Shown: positions 54,947 through 63,100 of the stretch, one piece after another
How positions within the stretch are numbered: the first letter of the stretch is position 1
How the letters are laid out: each line of letters starts with the position of its first letter
Source of the DNA: Salinarimonas sp046292825
GTDB lineage: Bacteria > Pseudomonadota > Alphaproteobacteria > Rhizobiales > Beijerinckiaceae
DNA length: 64,000 nucleotides
Assembly: GCF_046292825.1 (NCBI RefSeq)
Contig: NZ_JBKBQG010000003.1
Coordinates: 1-64,000, forward strand
Direction of reading: 5' to 3'
Translations under genes and position numbers: made by a program
Notes under the pieces: model-generated
What the model saw: the letters and a program-made list of their open reading frames with translations, nothing else
The model's database searches: none
Told to the model about the DNA's origin: nothing

Positions 54947-55659
54947 GCATCTTCTTTCCAGAATCTACGAGGATACACCTGTTCGACGGTATCGAGGCGG
55001 ATCGCTTCGAGCTCGATGACGAAGCTGCGACCGTGGTCATGATCACGACCATGCAGCCTGGTGCCGTCGCGCCGCTCCACAAACACAACGAAGTACAGAT
55101 CGGAATGTGCCTGTCTGGAAGCATGCGGATGCAAATTGGCGCAGAGGAACGGCGGCTGAGTGCGTTTTCTGGCGCTTATTGGGCACGTAGTGAGGAGCTT
55201 CATGGGGCGGTCAACGACGGATCAGAACCCGCGATCACTGTCGACATCAAGCAATTGCCAAGTGCCATGCAGGATCGATCGGTGACGCCCTGCGCAGCCT
55301 CCGAGCGGTTCCTCGGTCTCACTCCTCCCAGATCTGTGAAGGGAGGGCTCGAGCTTCGCTTTTTCGTAGGTCCATGGTTCGAGATCATGCTCTCCGTGCT
55401 GCAGCCTGGCGCGCTCATGCCGCGACACTCGCATCGTGGTGCGCAGATCGGAATCGGCATCGACGGCGAATATGCGATGGAGGTCGCAGACGAAGTGCGG
55501 CGATTTACGCGACACCGCGTATATTTCGCGCCCGACCACACGCCGCACATGGGCTTGAACGACACGCAAAGCGATGCGACATCGCTCAACGTCTTCATTC
55601 CGCCCCGTTGGAATCTGCTTCCCAAGCGCCTGCGTGAGGTGGGAGGCTCCCCCGAATGA
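54943..55659 (+). CDS. bacB: BacB-like bicupin isomerase
   Basis: A 238-residue double cupin matching BacB, which isomerises the dihydro-hydroxyphenylpyruvate made by BacA. Both metal sites are complete: His46, His48, Gln52 and His87 in the first cupin, and His162, His164, Gln168 and His202 in the second, the same His-His-Gln-His layout as in Bacillus BacB. Other matching blocks are EVQIGM, VDIKQLP, FFVGPWFEIML and NVFIPPRWN. It starts at the GTG overlapping the bacA stop. Confidence 0.88.
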   Translation: MSIFFPESTRIHLFDGIEADRFELDDEAATVVMITTMQPGAVAPLHKHNEVQIGMCLSGSMRMQIGAEERRLSAFSGAYWARSEELHGAVNDGSEPAITVDIKQLPSAMQDRSVTPCAASERFLGLTPPRSVKGGLELRFFVGPWFEIMLSVLQPGALMPRHSHRGAQIGIGIDGEYAMEVADEVRRFTRHRVYFAPDHTPHMGLNDTQSDATSLNVFIPPRWNLLPKRLREVGGSPE

Positions 55660-56417
55660 ACCTCGGAGAAAGGCCTGTCGTGATCGTTACGGGTGCCGCG
55701 TCCGGCATTGGTGCCGAGACGGCGACACAATTCGCGATGCGTGGTGCCTCGGTCGTGCTCGCGGATGTAGAAGAGGAGGGGGCTGCTGCGGTCGCCCTCG
55801 GACTACAGGACGGGGGCGCACGTGCGCTCGCCGTGAGAGCCGACGTCTCGGACGAAGCGGACGTACGGGTCTTGTTCACTCGTGCCGAGCACGAGCTCGG
55901 GCCAGTTACCCACCTCGTCAACAATGCCGGCATAGAGATTGACGGCAGCCTCGATGAATTCTCGACTGAAAACTACGAAAGATTGTTCGCCGTCAATACA
56001 CGAAGCGTGTTCCTCTGCAGTCGAGAAGCGGCAGCGCGTATGATTCCGCGCCGACGTGGGGCCATCGTCAACTTGGCTTCGGTCGCATCGTTCAAGAGTT
56101 GGCCCGGCAGCGGCGTCTACAGCGCGAGCAAGGCCGCCGTGCTCGCGCTCACCCGCGCCTTCGCATCGGAACTCGCTTCTCATCAAATACGCGTGAATGC
56201 GGTCGCACCTGCGATTGTCGACACTCCGATGACTGACCGCTCCCTCGCCAAAGAGGATGATCGTGCCGCCGGACGCTCGCGTCGCGAACTCCTGCACCCA
56301 ATCAGGCGCCTGGCACGCCCGCGAGAAATCGCCGAGGCGATTGTCTTTCTCGCGAGTGACGAGAGTGCATTCACGACCGGATCCTGTCTGGTGATCGACG
56401 GCGGCCTTCTCGCCTAA
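55656..56417 (+). CDS. bacC: BacC-like short-chain dehydrogenase
   Basis: A 253-residue classical SDR with Rossmann motif TGAASGIG, NNAGIEI, the catalytic Tyr-x3-Lys in VYSASKAAV and the C-terminal DGG. NNAGIEI, HQIRVN and VDTPM follow Bacillus BacC, which oxidises the C4 alcohol of dihydroanticapsin to the ketone. It overlaps bacB by 4 bases (ATGA). The general SDR fold is certain; the BacC role rests on neighbours and those blocks. Confidence 0.8.
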   Translation: MNLGERPVVIVTGAASGIGAETATQFAMRGASVVLADVEEEGAAAVALGLQDGGARALAVRADVSDEADVRVLFTRAEHELGPVTHLVNNAGIEIDGSLDEFSTENYERLFAVNTRSVFLCSREAAARMIPRRRGAIVNLASVASFKSWPGSGVYSASKAAVLALTRAFASELASHQIRVNAVAPAIVDTPMTDRSLAKEDDRAAGRSRRELLHPIRRLARPREIAEAIVFLASDESAFTTGSCLVIDGGLLA

Positions 56418-56465
56418 GATCGCACAAATACTCGCACGAAACGCACTTCGCGAAGGGGAAACATA

Positions 56466-57410
56466 ATGGAACAAGCCATCGCCAGGCGCGGGACCGTCGG
56501 CGGCATCTACATCCGCTTGGTGCTGGTGCAGCTGTTCTGGGCCGGAACCTTCGTCGCAAGCGAGGTCGCCCTGCACGATCAGCCACCAGCCGTGACGGCG
56601 TTGGTCAGGTTCTTTCTGACGACTGCGATATACGGGGCGATGTGCATCGTGGTGCGGGACGCGACAGCCTCGCCGCTGCTCATGAGACTACGTGACGTCA
56701 CCGTGCGCAATTGGCTTGCTCTGACCGCCATGGGCTTCTTCGGTGTCTCTCTGTACACGCTCCTCCTCCACATCGGACTTGCCGCCTCGACCGCGGCCTA
56801 CGCCGCACTCCTCATCCCGACGACGCAACCGATCTTCACCGCTCTTCTCAGCCGCCTAGCCTTCGGGGAGGCGGTGGGCTCCGCGATCATCGTCGGACTG
56901 GCGCTCGGCCTCGTCGGGGCCGGGCTCGTGCTCCTCGGCGGGTTGTCCTCTTCGGAAGACGCGTTGCTGATCGGAAACGTCGTCATCATCGCTTCGGCCT
57001 TCTCGTTCTCCTGCTATGCGGTATCGGCGAAGTTCGCCCCGGCATCGCTCAGCTCGATCGAGAACACGACGCTCTCCTTCGTGTTCGGGACCCTCTTCCT
57101 CCTGCCTATGCCCCTTCTGCTGGGCGAGACCCTCAGCCTGACGGACACGACGCCGTCTTTCTGGGTATCGATCGCTTACCTCGTGGTGTTTGCGACCGTG
57201 CTTCCTTACCTTTGGTGGAACGATGCCGTGAAGAGCATCGGCTCGTCGCGAACGGGAATATTCACGTTCCTTATGCCGCCACTCGCCGTCGCGCTCGCTG
57301 CACTCGTTCTCGGGCACATGCCAGTGCCGATCCAGATCATCGGCGGGGTCTTGTCTTTGTGTGGGGTCGCGCTGGCAACGTTCGGCTGGCCCCGGAGAGC
57401 GGCGCGATGA
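56466..57410 (+). CDS. EamA/DMT family transporter
   Basis: A 314-residue, ten-helix drug/metabolite transporter with two EamA repeats (FWAGTFVASEVAL near residue 23 and LLIGNVVIIASAFSFSCYAVSAKFAP mid-protein). EamA proteins often export amino acids or related metabolites. Embedded in the bac-like operon, it probably exports the product and replaces the MFS protein BacE of Bacillus. The gap from bacC is 48 bases with an AGGGGAAAC ribosome site; its stop overlaps the next start. Confidence 0.88.
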   Translation: MEQAIARRGTVGGIYIRLVLVQLFWAGTFVASEVALHDQPPAVTALVRFFLTTAIYGAMCIVVRDATASPLLMRLRDVTVRNWLALTAMGFFGVSLYTLLLHIGLAASTAAYAALLIPTTQPIFTALLSRLAFGEAVGSAIIVGLALGLVGAGLVLLGGLSSSEDALLIGNVVIIASAFSFSCYAVSAKFAPASLSSIENTTLSFVFGTLFLLPMPLLLGETLSLTDTTPSFWVSIAYLVVFATVLPYLWWNDAVKSIGSSRTGIFTFLMPPLAVALAALVLGHMPVPIQIIGGVLSLCGVALATFGWPRRAAR

Positions 57411-58165
57411 CCGGCGAACTCGTGGGTCGCACGGCATTCGTGTCGGGCGCATCGTCGGGGATTGGCTTCGCCTGTGCGGTGGCGCTCGCCCGGAGAGGCG
57501 CGGCGGTGGTGTTGAATGCGCGCCGAGCCGAGCCTCTCGCGGAGGCGGCGGACCACATCCGTGGGCTCGGAGCGCCCGTGGCCGTGGCCGAGGGTGACAT
57601 CGCCGACCCGAATGCCCGTGCTCGGTTCCCGCTCGGTGAGGTCGACATACTCGTCGCGAATGCGGGCGGCCCTCTCCCGACGCGTTTCGTGGACCTCACC
57701 CCGGAAGCATTCCATAGCGCCTTCGACGTGAATGCCGTGGCGACACTCGCACTCGTGCAGGGCTGCCTCCCCGCCATGCGACGGCGAGGCTTCGGGCGTA
57801 TCGTGACCATACTCTCGACCGCGGCGATTCGCCCGATTCCAGGCCTCGACGCCTCTGCAGGTGCCCGGGCCGCCGTGGTCGCCGCGCTGCGCGGACCGGC
57901 GCGTGACGCGGCAAGGGACGGCGTCACGATCAACCACCTGCTACCCGGCTCGATCCGGACCCGCCGCACGGACGAGTACCTTGCTATACGAGCCGCCGCC
58001 GTCGGAGGAGAGGATGCCGCGTTCTCGGAACTCGTTCGCGATATACCCGCTGCCCGCCTCGGTCTGCCCGAGGAGATCGCGGCGCTCTGCGCGTATCTCG
58101 CCTCTCCGCTCGCCGGTTTCGTGACGGGGCAGACGATTTGCATAGATGGTGGCCGAACCCTTTAA
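57407..58165 (+). CDS. bacG: BacG-like atypical short-chain reductase
   Basis: A 252-residue SDR matching BacG, the NADPH-dependent reductase that converts the BacB product to tetrahydro-hydroxyphenylpyruvate. Rossmann motif SGASSGIG and late blocks EEIAALCAYLAS and GFVTGQTICIDGG match. The usual Tyr-x3-Lys is absent: the corresponding stretch is LDASAGARAAVV. BacG also lacks it, which supports the assignment. It is the last gene of the operon, and its stop is 10 bases from the convergent hypothetical gene. Confidence 0.82.
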   Translation: MTGELVGRTAFVSGASSGIGFACAVALARRGAAVVLNARRAEPLAEAADHIRGLGAPVAVAEGDIADPNARARFPLGEVDILVANAGGPLPTRFVDLTPEAFHSAFDVNAVATLALVQGCLPAMRRRGFGRIVTILSTAAIRPIPGLDASAGARAAVVAALRGPARDAARDGVTINHLLPGSIRTRRTDEYLAIRAAAVGGEDAAFSELVRDIPAARLGLPEEIAALCAYLASPLAGFVTGQTICIDGGRTL

Positions 58166-58175
58166 TGAGCCCGCC

Positions 58176-58577
58176 TCAGATCGCCTCCTCCCACGGGAAG
58201 AACGGAAGGCCGTCGAGGCGGCCTTGCGTCTGCGGCGGCTGAGGGGGCATGCCCTCTTCGGGCGGGGGGATGACCGGGGTGGTGCCGGGCTCGGGGTCGG
58301 GGGGAACGATCGTCATCTCGGGGCCGGCTTCCATGCCGGGATCGAGGACGCCGTCCTCGCGCTCGAGCGTCTCGGACAAGGTCTCGCCCGGGCGGCGGCG
58401 ATAAGGGACGGTGTCGGGATCCTCGGCCGGCGCGGCGCGCTCGGTGGCGAGCAGCCTGTCCTCGGCGGCGGCGGGAGCGAGCAGGAGGGGCGGGGCGGCG
58501 AGGGCGCCGAGCGCGAGGGCGATCGCGCTGGCGCTGGTGCACAGGCTCCGGCGCAGGCTCTTGCGATGATCCGTCAT
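58176..58577 (-). CDS. Secreted hypothetical protein
   Basis: A 133-residue protein with a probable signal peptide (SAIALALGALAAPPLLLAPAAA). The mature part is short, acidic and Pro/Glu-rich with no recognised domain and no cysteine. The ATG at 58577 has CGAGGAGAG upstream. It is last in the minus-strand set that includes the flavin reductase. Its role is unknown. Confidence 0.55.
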   Translation of the reverse strand: MTDHRKSLRRSLCTSASAIALALGALAAPPLLLAPAAAEDRLLATERAAPAEDPDTVPYRRRPGETLSETLEREDGVLDPGMEAGPEMTIVPPDPEPGTTPVIPPPEEGMPPQPPQTQGRLDGLPFFPWEEAI

Positions 58578-58644
58578 GGTTCGGCTCTCCTCGGCTTCTC
58601 GAGGAGGCCAAAGCGCCATGGCTCCGGCGGGTTCCCGAAGGGGC

Positions 58645-59148
58645 TCAATCCCGCCAGTCGCGCAGGGCCCGGCGGAGATAGCCGAGCACGCCGCCGCCGG
58701 CGCCCGTGCGCACGCTCTCCACGCGGCAGACGAGCACGTCGTGCGTGCCCACGGGCACGCTCCGCACGAGGCGGCACTGGAAGGCCGCGGCGGCGTCGGG
58801 CAGTTCCGGAGCCCGGCCGGGACGCTCGGTCCAGGCGGTGCCCTCGAACCTCTCCTGCGCCTCCGCCGCCCCGGCGAAGCGCGCGGCGAGCGCGCGGTGG
58901 CGCGGCCGCAGCACGTTGACGCAGGCGATCCCGTTGCCCGCCAGAGCCGCTCCGCTCGCGCTGGCGCGGTTCACGCAGACGAGGAGCGTCGGCGGGTCGT
59001 CGGTGACGCTGCACACGGAGGTCGCGGTCAAGCCGCGGCGCCCCGCCGGGCCGTCCGTCGTGACGAGCGTCACGCCCCCCGCGAGCCAGGACATGCCCTC
59101 GCGGAATTGCGCGGCGTCGACGAGCCTGCGCGCGTCGGCATGCAGCAT
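58645..59148 (-). CDS. Flavin reductase family protein (flavin:NADH oxidoreductase)
   Basis: A 167-residue flavin reductase-like domain: FREGMSWLAGGVTLVTTDG, the FMN-binding GLTATSVCSVTDDPP, VNVLRPRHRALAARFAG and the late VGTHDVLVCRVE with the conserved GxHD histidine. Such enzymes supply reduced FMN to two-component monooxygenases. A luciferase-like monooxygenase domain, which needs FMNH2, is encoded 1 kb away on the same strand, making this its probable partner. The ATG at 59148 has GGAGGG upstream. Confidence 0.85.
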   Translation of the reverse strand: MLHADARRLVDAAQFREGMSWLAGGVTLVTTDGPAGRRGLTATSVCSVTDDPPTLLVCVNRASASGAALAGNGIACVNVLRPRHRALAARFAGAAEAQERFEGTAWTERPGRAPELPDAAAAFQCRLVRSVPVGTHDVLVCRVESVRTGAGGGVLGYLRRALRDWRD

Positions 59149-59171
59149 CGCGCCCTCCGTTCTGCGCCGGC

Positions 59172-59369
59172 TCAGGCGTCGCCGTCGCGGCGGCGGCAAG
59201 TGCCGCGGGGGCGGCGCTCGCGCGGCGCCTGCTCGCGCACCGGGGGGAACAGGCGGTCGACGAGCGCCTCGAAGCGCTCGCCGTCGCCGGAGCCGGATGC
59301 CCGGCGCGCGGCGTCGAGGAAGATGTCGACCTGGATGTCGACCCATTTGCGTCGCGATCTCTCGAGCAT
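59172..59369 (-). CDS. Small basic hypothetical protein
   Basis: A 65-residue ORF starting one base after the zinc-ribbon gene stop and ending 23 bases before the flavin reductase gene. It is rich in Arg, with an amphipathic helix in the first half (MLERSRRKWVDIQVDIFLDAAR). The close packing supports a real gene, but there is no recognised family. Confidence 0.5.
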   Translation of the reverse strand: MLERSRRKWVDIQVDIFLDAARRASGSGDGERFEALVDRLFPPVREQAPRERRPRGTCRRRDGDA

Positions 59370-59370
59370 G

Positions 59371-59844
59371 TCACGCGACCTCCATCTGACGGACGTGCGG
59401 ACCGAGCGGCTCGGGCGCGCGACGTGCCGACAGCGGCTCCGGCGCCGCCTCGTCGAGATCCTCGAGGCTCGGATCGGTTGCCGCGAAGCCTTCGGCGAAG
59501 CGCTGCGACATCAGCCAGGTGGTCCGGCTCGACACGCCGAGCAGCTTCGAGAGGCGGCTGACGCTGACGGGATTGCGGCAGGAATGCAGAAGGAAGAGAG
59601 CCTGAAGCCACAGATGCAGCGGCAGGTGCGAGCCTTCGAGCAGCGTGCCGAGCTTGACGTTGAACGGCTTGCGGCAGGAATAGCATTTCATGGTGCCCGG
59701 CTTCGAGGTCGTGCCCCGCAGGCGGCCGATCGAACTGCGGCTGCCGCAATGCGAGCAGACCGGCCCGTCGGGCCAGATACGGCTCTCGAGGAAGCGATAC
59801 GCATCGTCCTCGTTGCGAAAAGCAGGGTGAGTGAAAACGTCCAT
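59371..59844 (-). CDS. IS1595-type zinc-ribbon protein lacking a transposase catalytic domain
   Basis: A 157-residue protein matching only the N-terminal zinc-binding and helix-turn-helix part of IS1595/ISXO2 transposases: CSHCG and CYSCR zinc-ribbon cysteines, then NPVSVSRLSKLLGVSSRTTW. The DDE catalytic domain is absent. It has its own excellent ribosome site (CAGGAGGGG) and a promoter, so it is more likely a domesticated DNA-binding protein than a decayed insertion sequence. I chose the ATG at 59844 over 59877 on the ribosome site. It heads a minus-strand set with the flavin reductase. Confidence 0.75.
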   Translation of the reverse strand: MDVFTHPAFRNEDDAYRFLESRIWPDGPVCSHCGSRSSIGRLRGTTSKPGTMKCYSCRKPFNVKLGTLLEGSHLPLHLWLQALFLLHSCRNPVSVSRLSKLLGVSSRTTWLMSQRFAEGFAATDPSLEDLDEAAPEPLSARRAPEPLGPHVRQMEVA

Positions 59845-59905
59845 CAGCCCCTCCTGAATATGCCCCTTACCAATCATTGACTATTGATGTTATCATTTGT
59901 TGAGC

Positions 59906-59933
59906 ATTATATCGCAATCGTGCTGCGTCACAA
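59906..59933 (-). promoter_or_regulatory. Promoter of the zinc-ribbon/flavin-reductase genes
   Basis: Minus-strand TTGTGA (59933-59928), a 16-base spacer and a perfect TATAAT (59911-59906), within an AT-rich stretch, about 62 bases before the zinc-ribbon gene start. The remainder of the 266-base gap to the synthetase stop shows nothing further that I recognise. Confidence 0.65.
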
Positions 59934-60110
59934 GTGCTGAGCATCCGTATTTTACGAACCTTGAAAGTAATCCGCCGACGAACGACTTCATCGCGTCGAG
60001 ATTCGCAATCCAAGAAACTGAACTAAATCGACCCGCGCGGCCGAGCGCGTTTCGGCGCGCGCAGCCAGGCGCCGGGCGACGCCGCGCGCTCTCGGGGGAT
60101 GGAGGCGATC

Positions 60111-63100
60111 TCAGGGCACGCTCGCCGCGAGGCCGGTGCGCATGGCGCGGCGGCGGGAGACGGCTTGCGCGCGGGCGTCCTCGCCCTCCCGCTCGCTGCC
60201 CGAAGCGGCGGGCTCGGGGGCGGCGGGCTCCCGCGCGGCGTCGGGGCCGGCGAGATGCGCGGCGAGGCCGGCGGCGGTCGGGAAGCGGAAGATGTCGGTG
60301 ATCCGCAGGGCGGAGAGCCCCTCCTCCTCGCGCAGCGCCCGCGACGCCTGGACGGCGAGGAGCGAATGCCCGCCGAGCGCGAAGAAATTCTCCCCGCCCT
60401 CGACCGCCGCGCGGCCGAGCACCCGCGCGAAGACCCGCGCGATCCGGCTCTCGAGCGGCGTGCCGGGCCGCGGCATCGGCGCGCGGAACGCTTCGACGCG
60501 CGCAGGCTGCGCGACCTCGGGAGCGCTCGCGGCGACGTCTTCCGGCGCCGGGAGGGCCGCGCGGTCGACCTTCTTGTTCGGGGTGAGCGGGAAGGCGTCG
60601 AGCGCGACGATGCGGGCGGGCACCATGAAGGCCGGGAGCTGCGTCTCCATGGCCGCCCGCAGCTCTGCCTCCGCGAGCGGCCGCTCGGTCGTGACGTAGG
60701 CGACGAGCCGCTGGTCGCCGGGGGCGTCCTCGCGGGCGACGACGATTGCCTGGCGCACGCCGGGCAGCCGCTCGAGGCAGGTCTCGATCTCGCCGAGCTC
60801 GATGCGATGGCCGCGCAGCTTCACCTGGTGGTCGGCGCGCCCGAGAAAGGCGAGCCGCCCGTCCGGCTCGCGCCGGACGAGATCGCCCGTGCGGTACATC
60901 CGCCCGGCGCCCGCGAAGGGATCGGGCAGGAAGCGCTCGGCGGTCAGATCCTCGCGCCGCCAATAGCCGCGGGCCACGCCCGGACCGGCGAGCCAGAGCT
61001 CCCCCGTCTCCCCGGTCGCGACGGGGCGGCGCGCCGCGTCGAGCAGGTAGGCGCGGGTATTGGCGATCGGCGTGCCGATCGAGGCGACGCCGTCGCGTCC
61101 GGGGGCGGCCTCGGTGAGGGACCAGATCGTCGTCTCGGTCGGCCCGTACATGTTCTGCACGCGCGCCGCGCCCAGGCTCTCGAGCGCCGCGACGAGCGCG
61201 CCCGGCAGCGCCTCCCCGCCGATCATCAGATGGGGGACGCGCCCGAGCGCGGCGCGGGTCGCCTCGTCCTCGAGGAGGATGCGTGCGAGGCTCGGCGTGC
61301 ATTGCAGATGGGTGACCCCGTGGCGCAGGATCTGCGCCGCGAGCGACGCGTCGGCGGGATCGAGGGCATCGTCCGCGGCCGGATTATTCGCGCGGCGCAC
61401 GATCTCGGCGAGCGGCACGAGACCCGCGAGCACCTCGGCGGTCGGCACGCCGTAATCGATCAGGCAGGCGATCTCGTCGACGCCGATCGCGGCGAGCGCG
61501 GAGACCCGCTCCAGACAATCCTCGACCGTGCCGAACAGGCCCGAATCCTCGAAATAGCGGCGGAAGGCGAAATCGAGGATCGCGTCCATCTCCTCCTGCG
61601 AGAGGCCGCGCAGATCGAGCGCGGCGGGGTTCTCCAGGCCCGGCGGACGCTTGAAGGCGGGGAAGTCCCAGGCATATTGGCGGATGAGCCCGGCGGCGCT
61701 GCGCAGATAATCCGTCATCGGCCCGCGCGCCGCCTCGCGCACCGCCTCGCGATCGGCGCCGACGAGGGTGTGGAGCATCAAGGTGACGGTGCCCGCTTGC
61801 GGATCGTGACCGCTCTCTTCGCGCGCCGCGCGGTAGAGCGCGATCTTCTCGCCGACCTCCGCGATCGACTGGCCGAGGAGATGGGTGAGCACGTTCGCGC
61901 CCATCGCGCCGGCGTCGATCCAGGTCTGCGGATTGCCGGCGGTGGTGAGCCAGAGGGGCAGCTCGCGCGAGACCGGGCGCGGCTGGGTGACGACGGCGTG
62001 GGTGCCGCCCGAGCCGTTCGGGAACGCGACCGCCTCGCCCCGCCACAGGCGCCGCACCTGGTCGATCGCCGCCAGCATGGCGTCGCGGTTGCGCGGCGGC
62101 GCGTTCTCCGGGCGCAGGACGAAATCGTCGGGCTGCCAGCCGGCGGCGATGGCGAGGCCCGCGCGCCCGCCGGTGAGATTGTCGACGATCGCCCATTCCT
62201 CGGCGATGCGGGCGGGATGGTGCAGCGGCGCGACGCAGCTGCCGGCCCGCACCGCGACGTTGCGCGTCACCGCGGCCACCGCGGCGCCGGTCACGGCCGG
62301 GTTCGGATAGGGGCCGCCGAAGGCGTGGAAATGCCGCTCGGGCGTCCACACGGCCGAGAAACCGTTGCGATCGGCGAATTTCGCGCCCTCGAGCAAGAGC
62401 TCGTACTTGCGCGGGCCCGGCCCGTCGTCGTTGCCCCAATAGAACAGGCCGAAGGCCATCGCGCGCGCCGGTCCCTCGAAGCGCGGGCGCGCGGGGCCCG
62501 CGGCGAGGCGGTCCTCCTCGCGCGCGATCACGACCGTGAAGCCGCGCGCCAGCGTGTAGAACAGCTCGAGCACCGAGATGTCGAAGGACAGGCTCGTCAC
62601 CGCGAGCCACACGCCCGGCGGATCGTGGGCGATGCGCCCGTCCATGCCGTGGAAGAAGCTCGCGACGTTGCGGTGCTCGATCATCACGCCCTTCGGCCGC
62701 CCCGTCGAGCCCGAGGTGTAGATGACGTAGGCGAGATCGTCCGGCCGCGCGCCGTCGTCGCAGGCCTCCTCCGGCAAATCGTGGGCGAGCGCGTCGATCG
62801 CGACGCGCCGAGCGGAGCCCGAGGGGAGCGCGTCGGCGAGCGCGGTGGTGGTCAAGACGACGGGCGCCGCGCTGTCCTCGAGATAGAGCGCGAGGCGCTC
62901 GCGCGGATAGGAGGGGTCGAGCGGCACGTAGGCGCCGCCCGCCTTCCAGATCGCGAGCGCGCCGATCGCGAGCTCCGGGCCGCGCGGCAGGTGGAGGCCG
63001 ACGAGCGTGCCCCGCCGCACGCCGGCCGCCCGGAGCGCGCGCGCGACGCGCTGCGCCCGCGCCTCGACCTCCGCGTAGGTCAGGCGCTCGCCTCCGCACA

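Noticed and set aside
59371..59844. A complete IS1595 insertion sequence
   Set aside because: Only the zinc-ribbon/HTH part is present, no DDE domain is encoded, and I could not find terminal inverted repeats or a target duplication.
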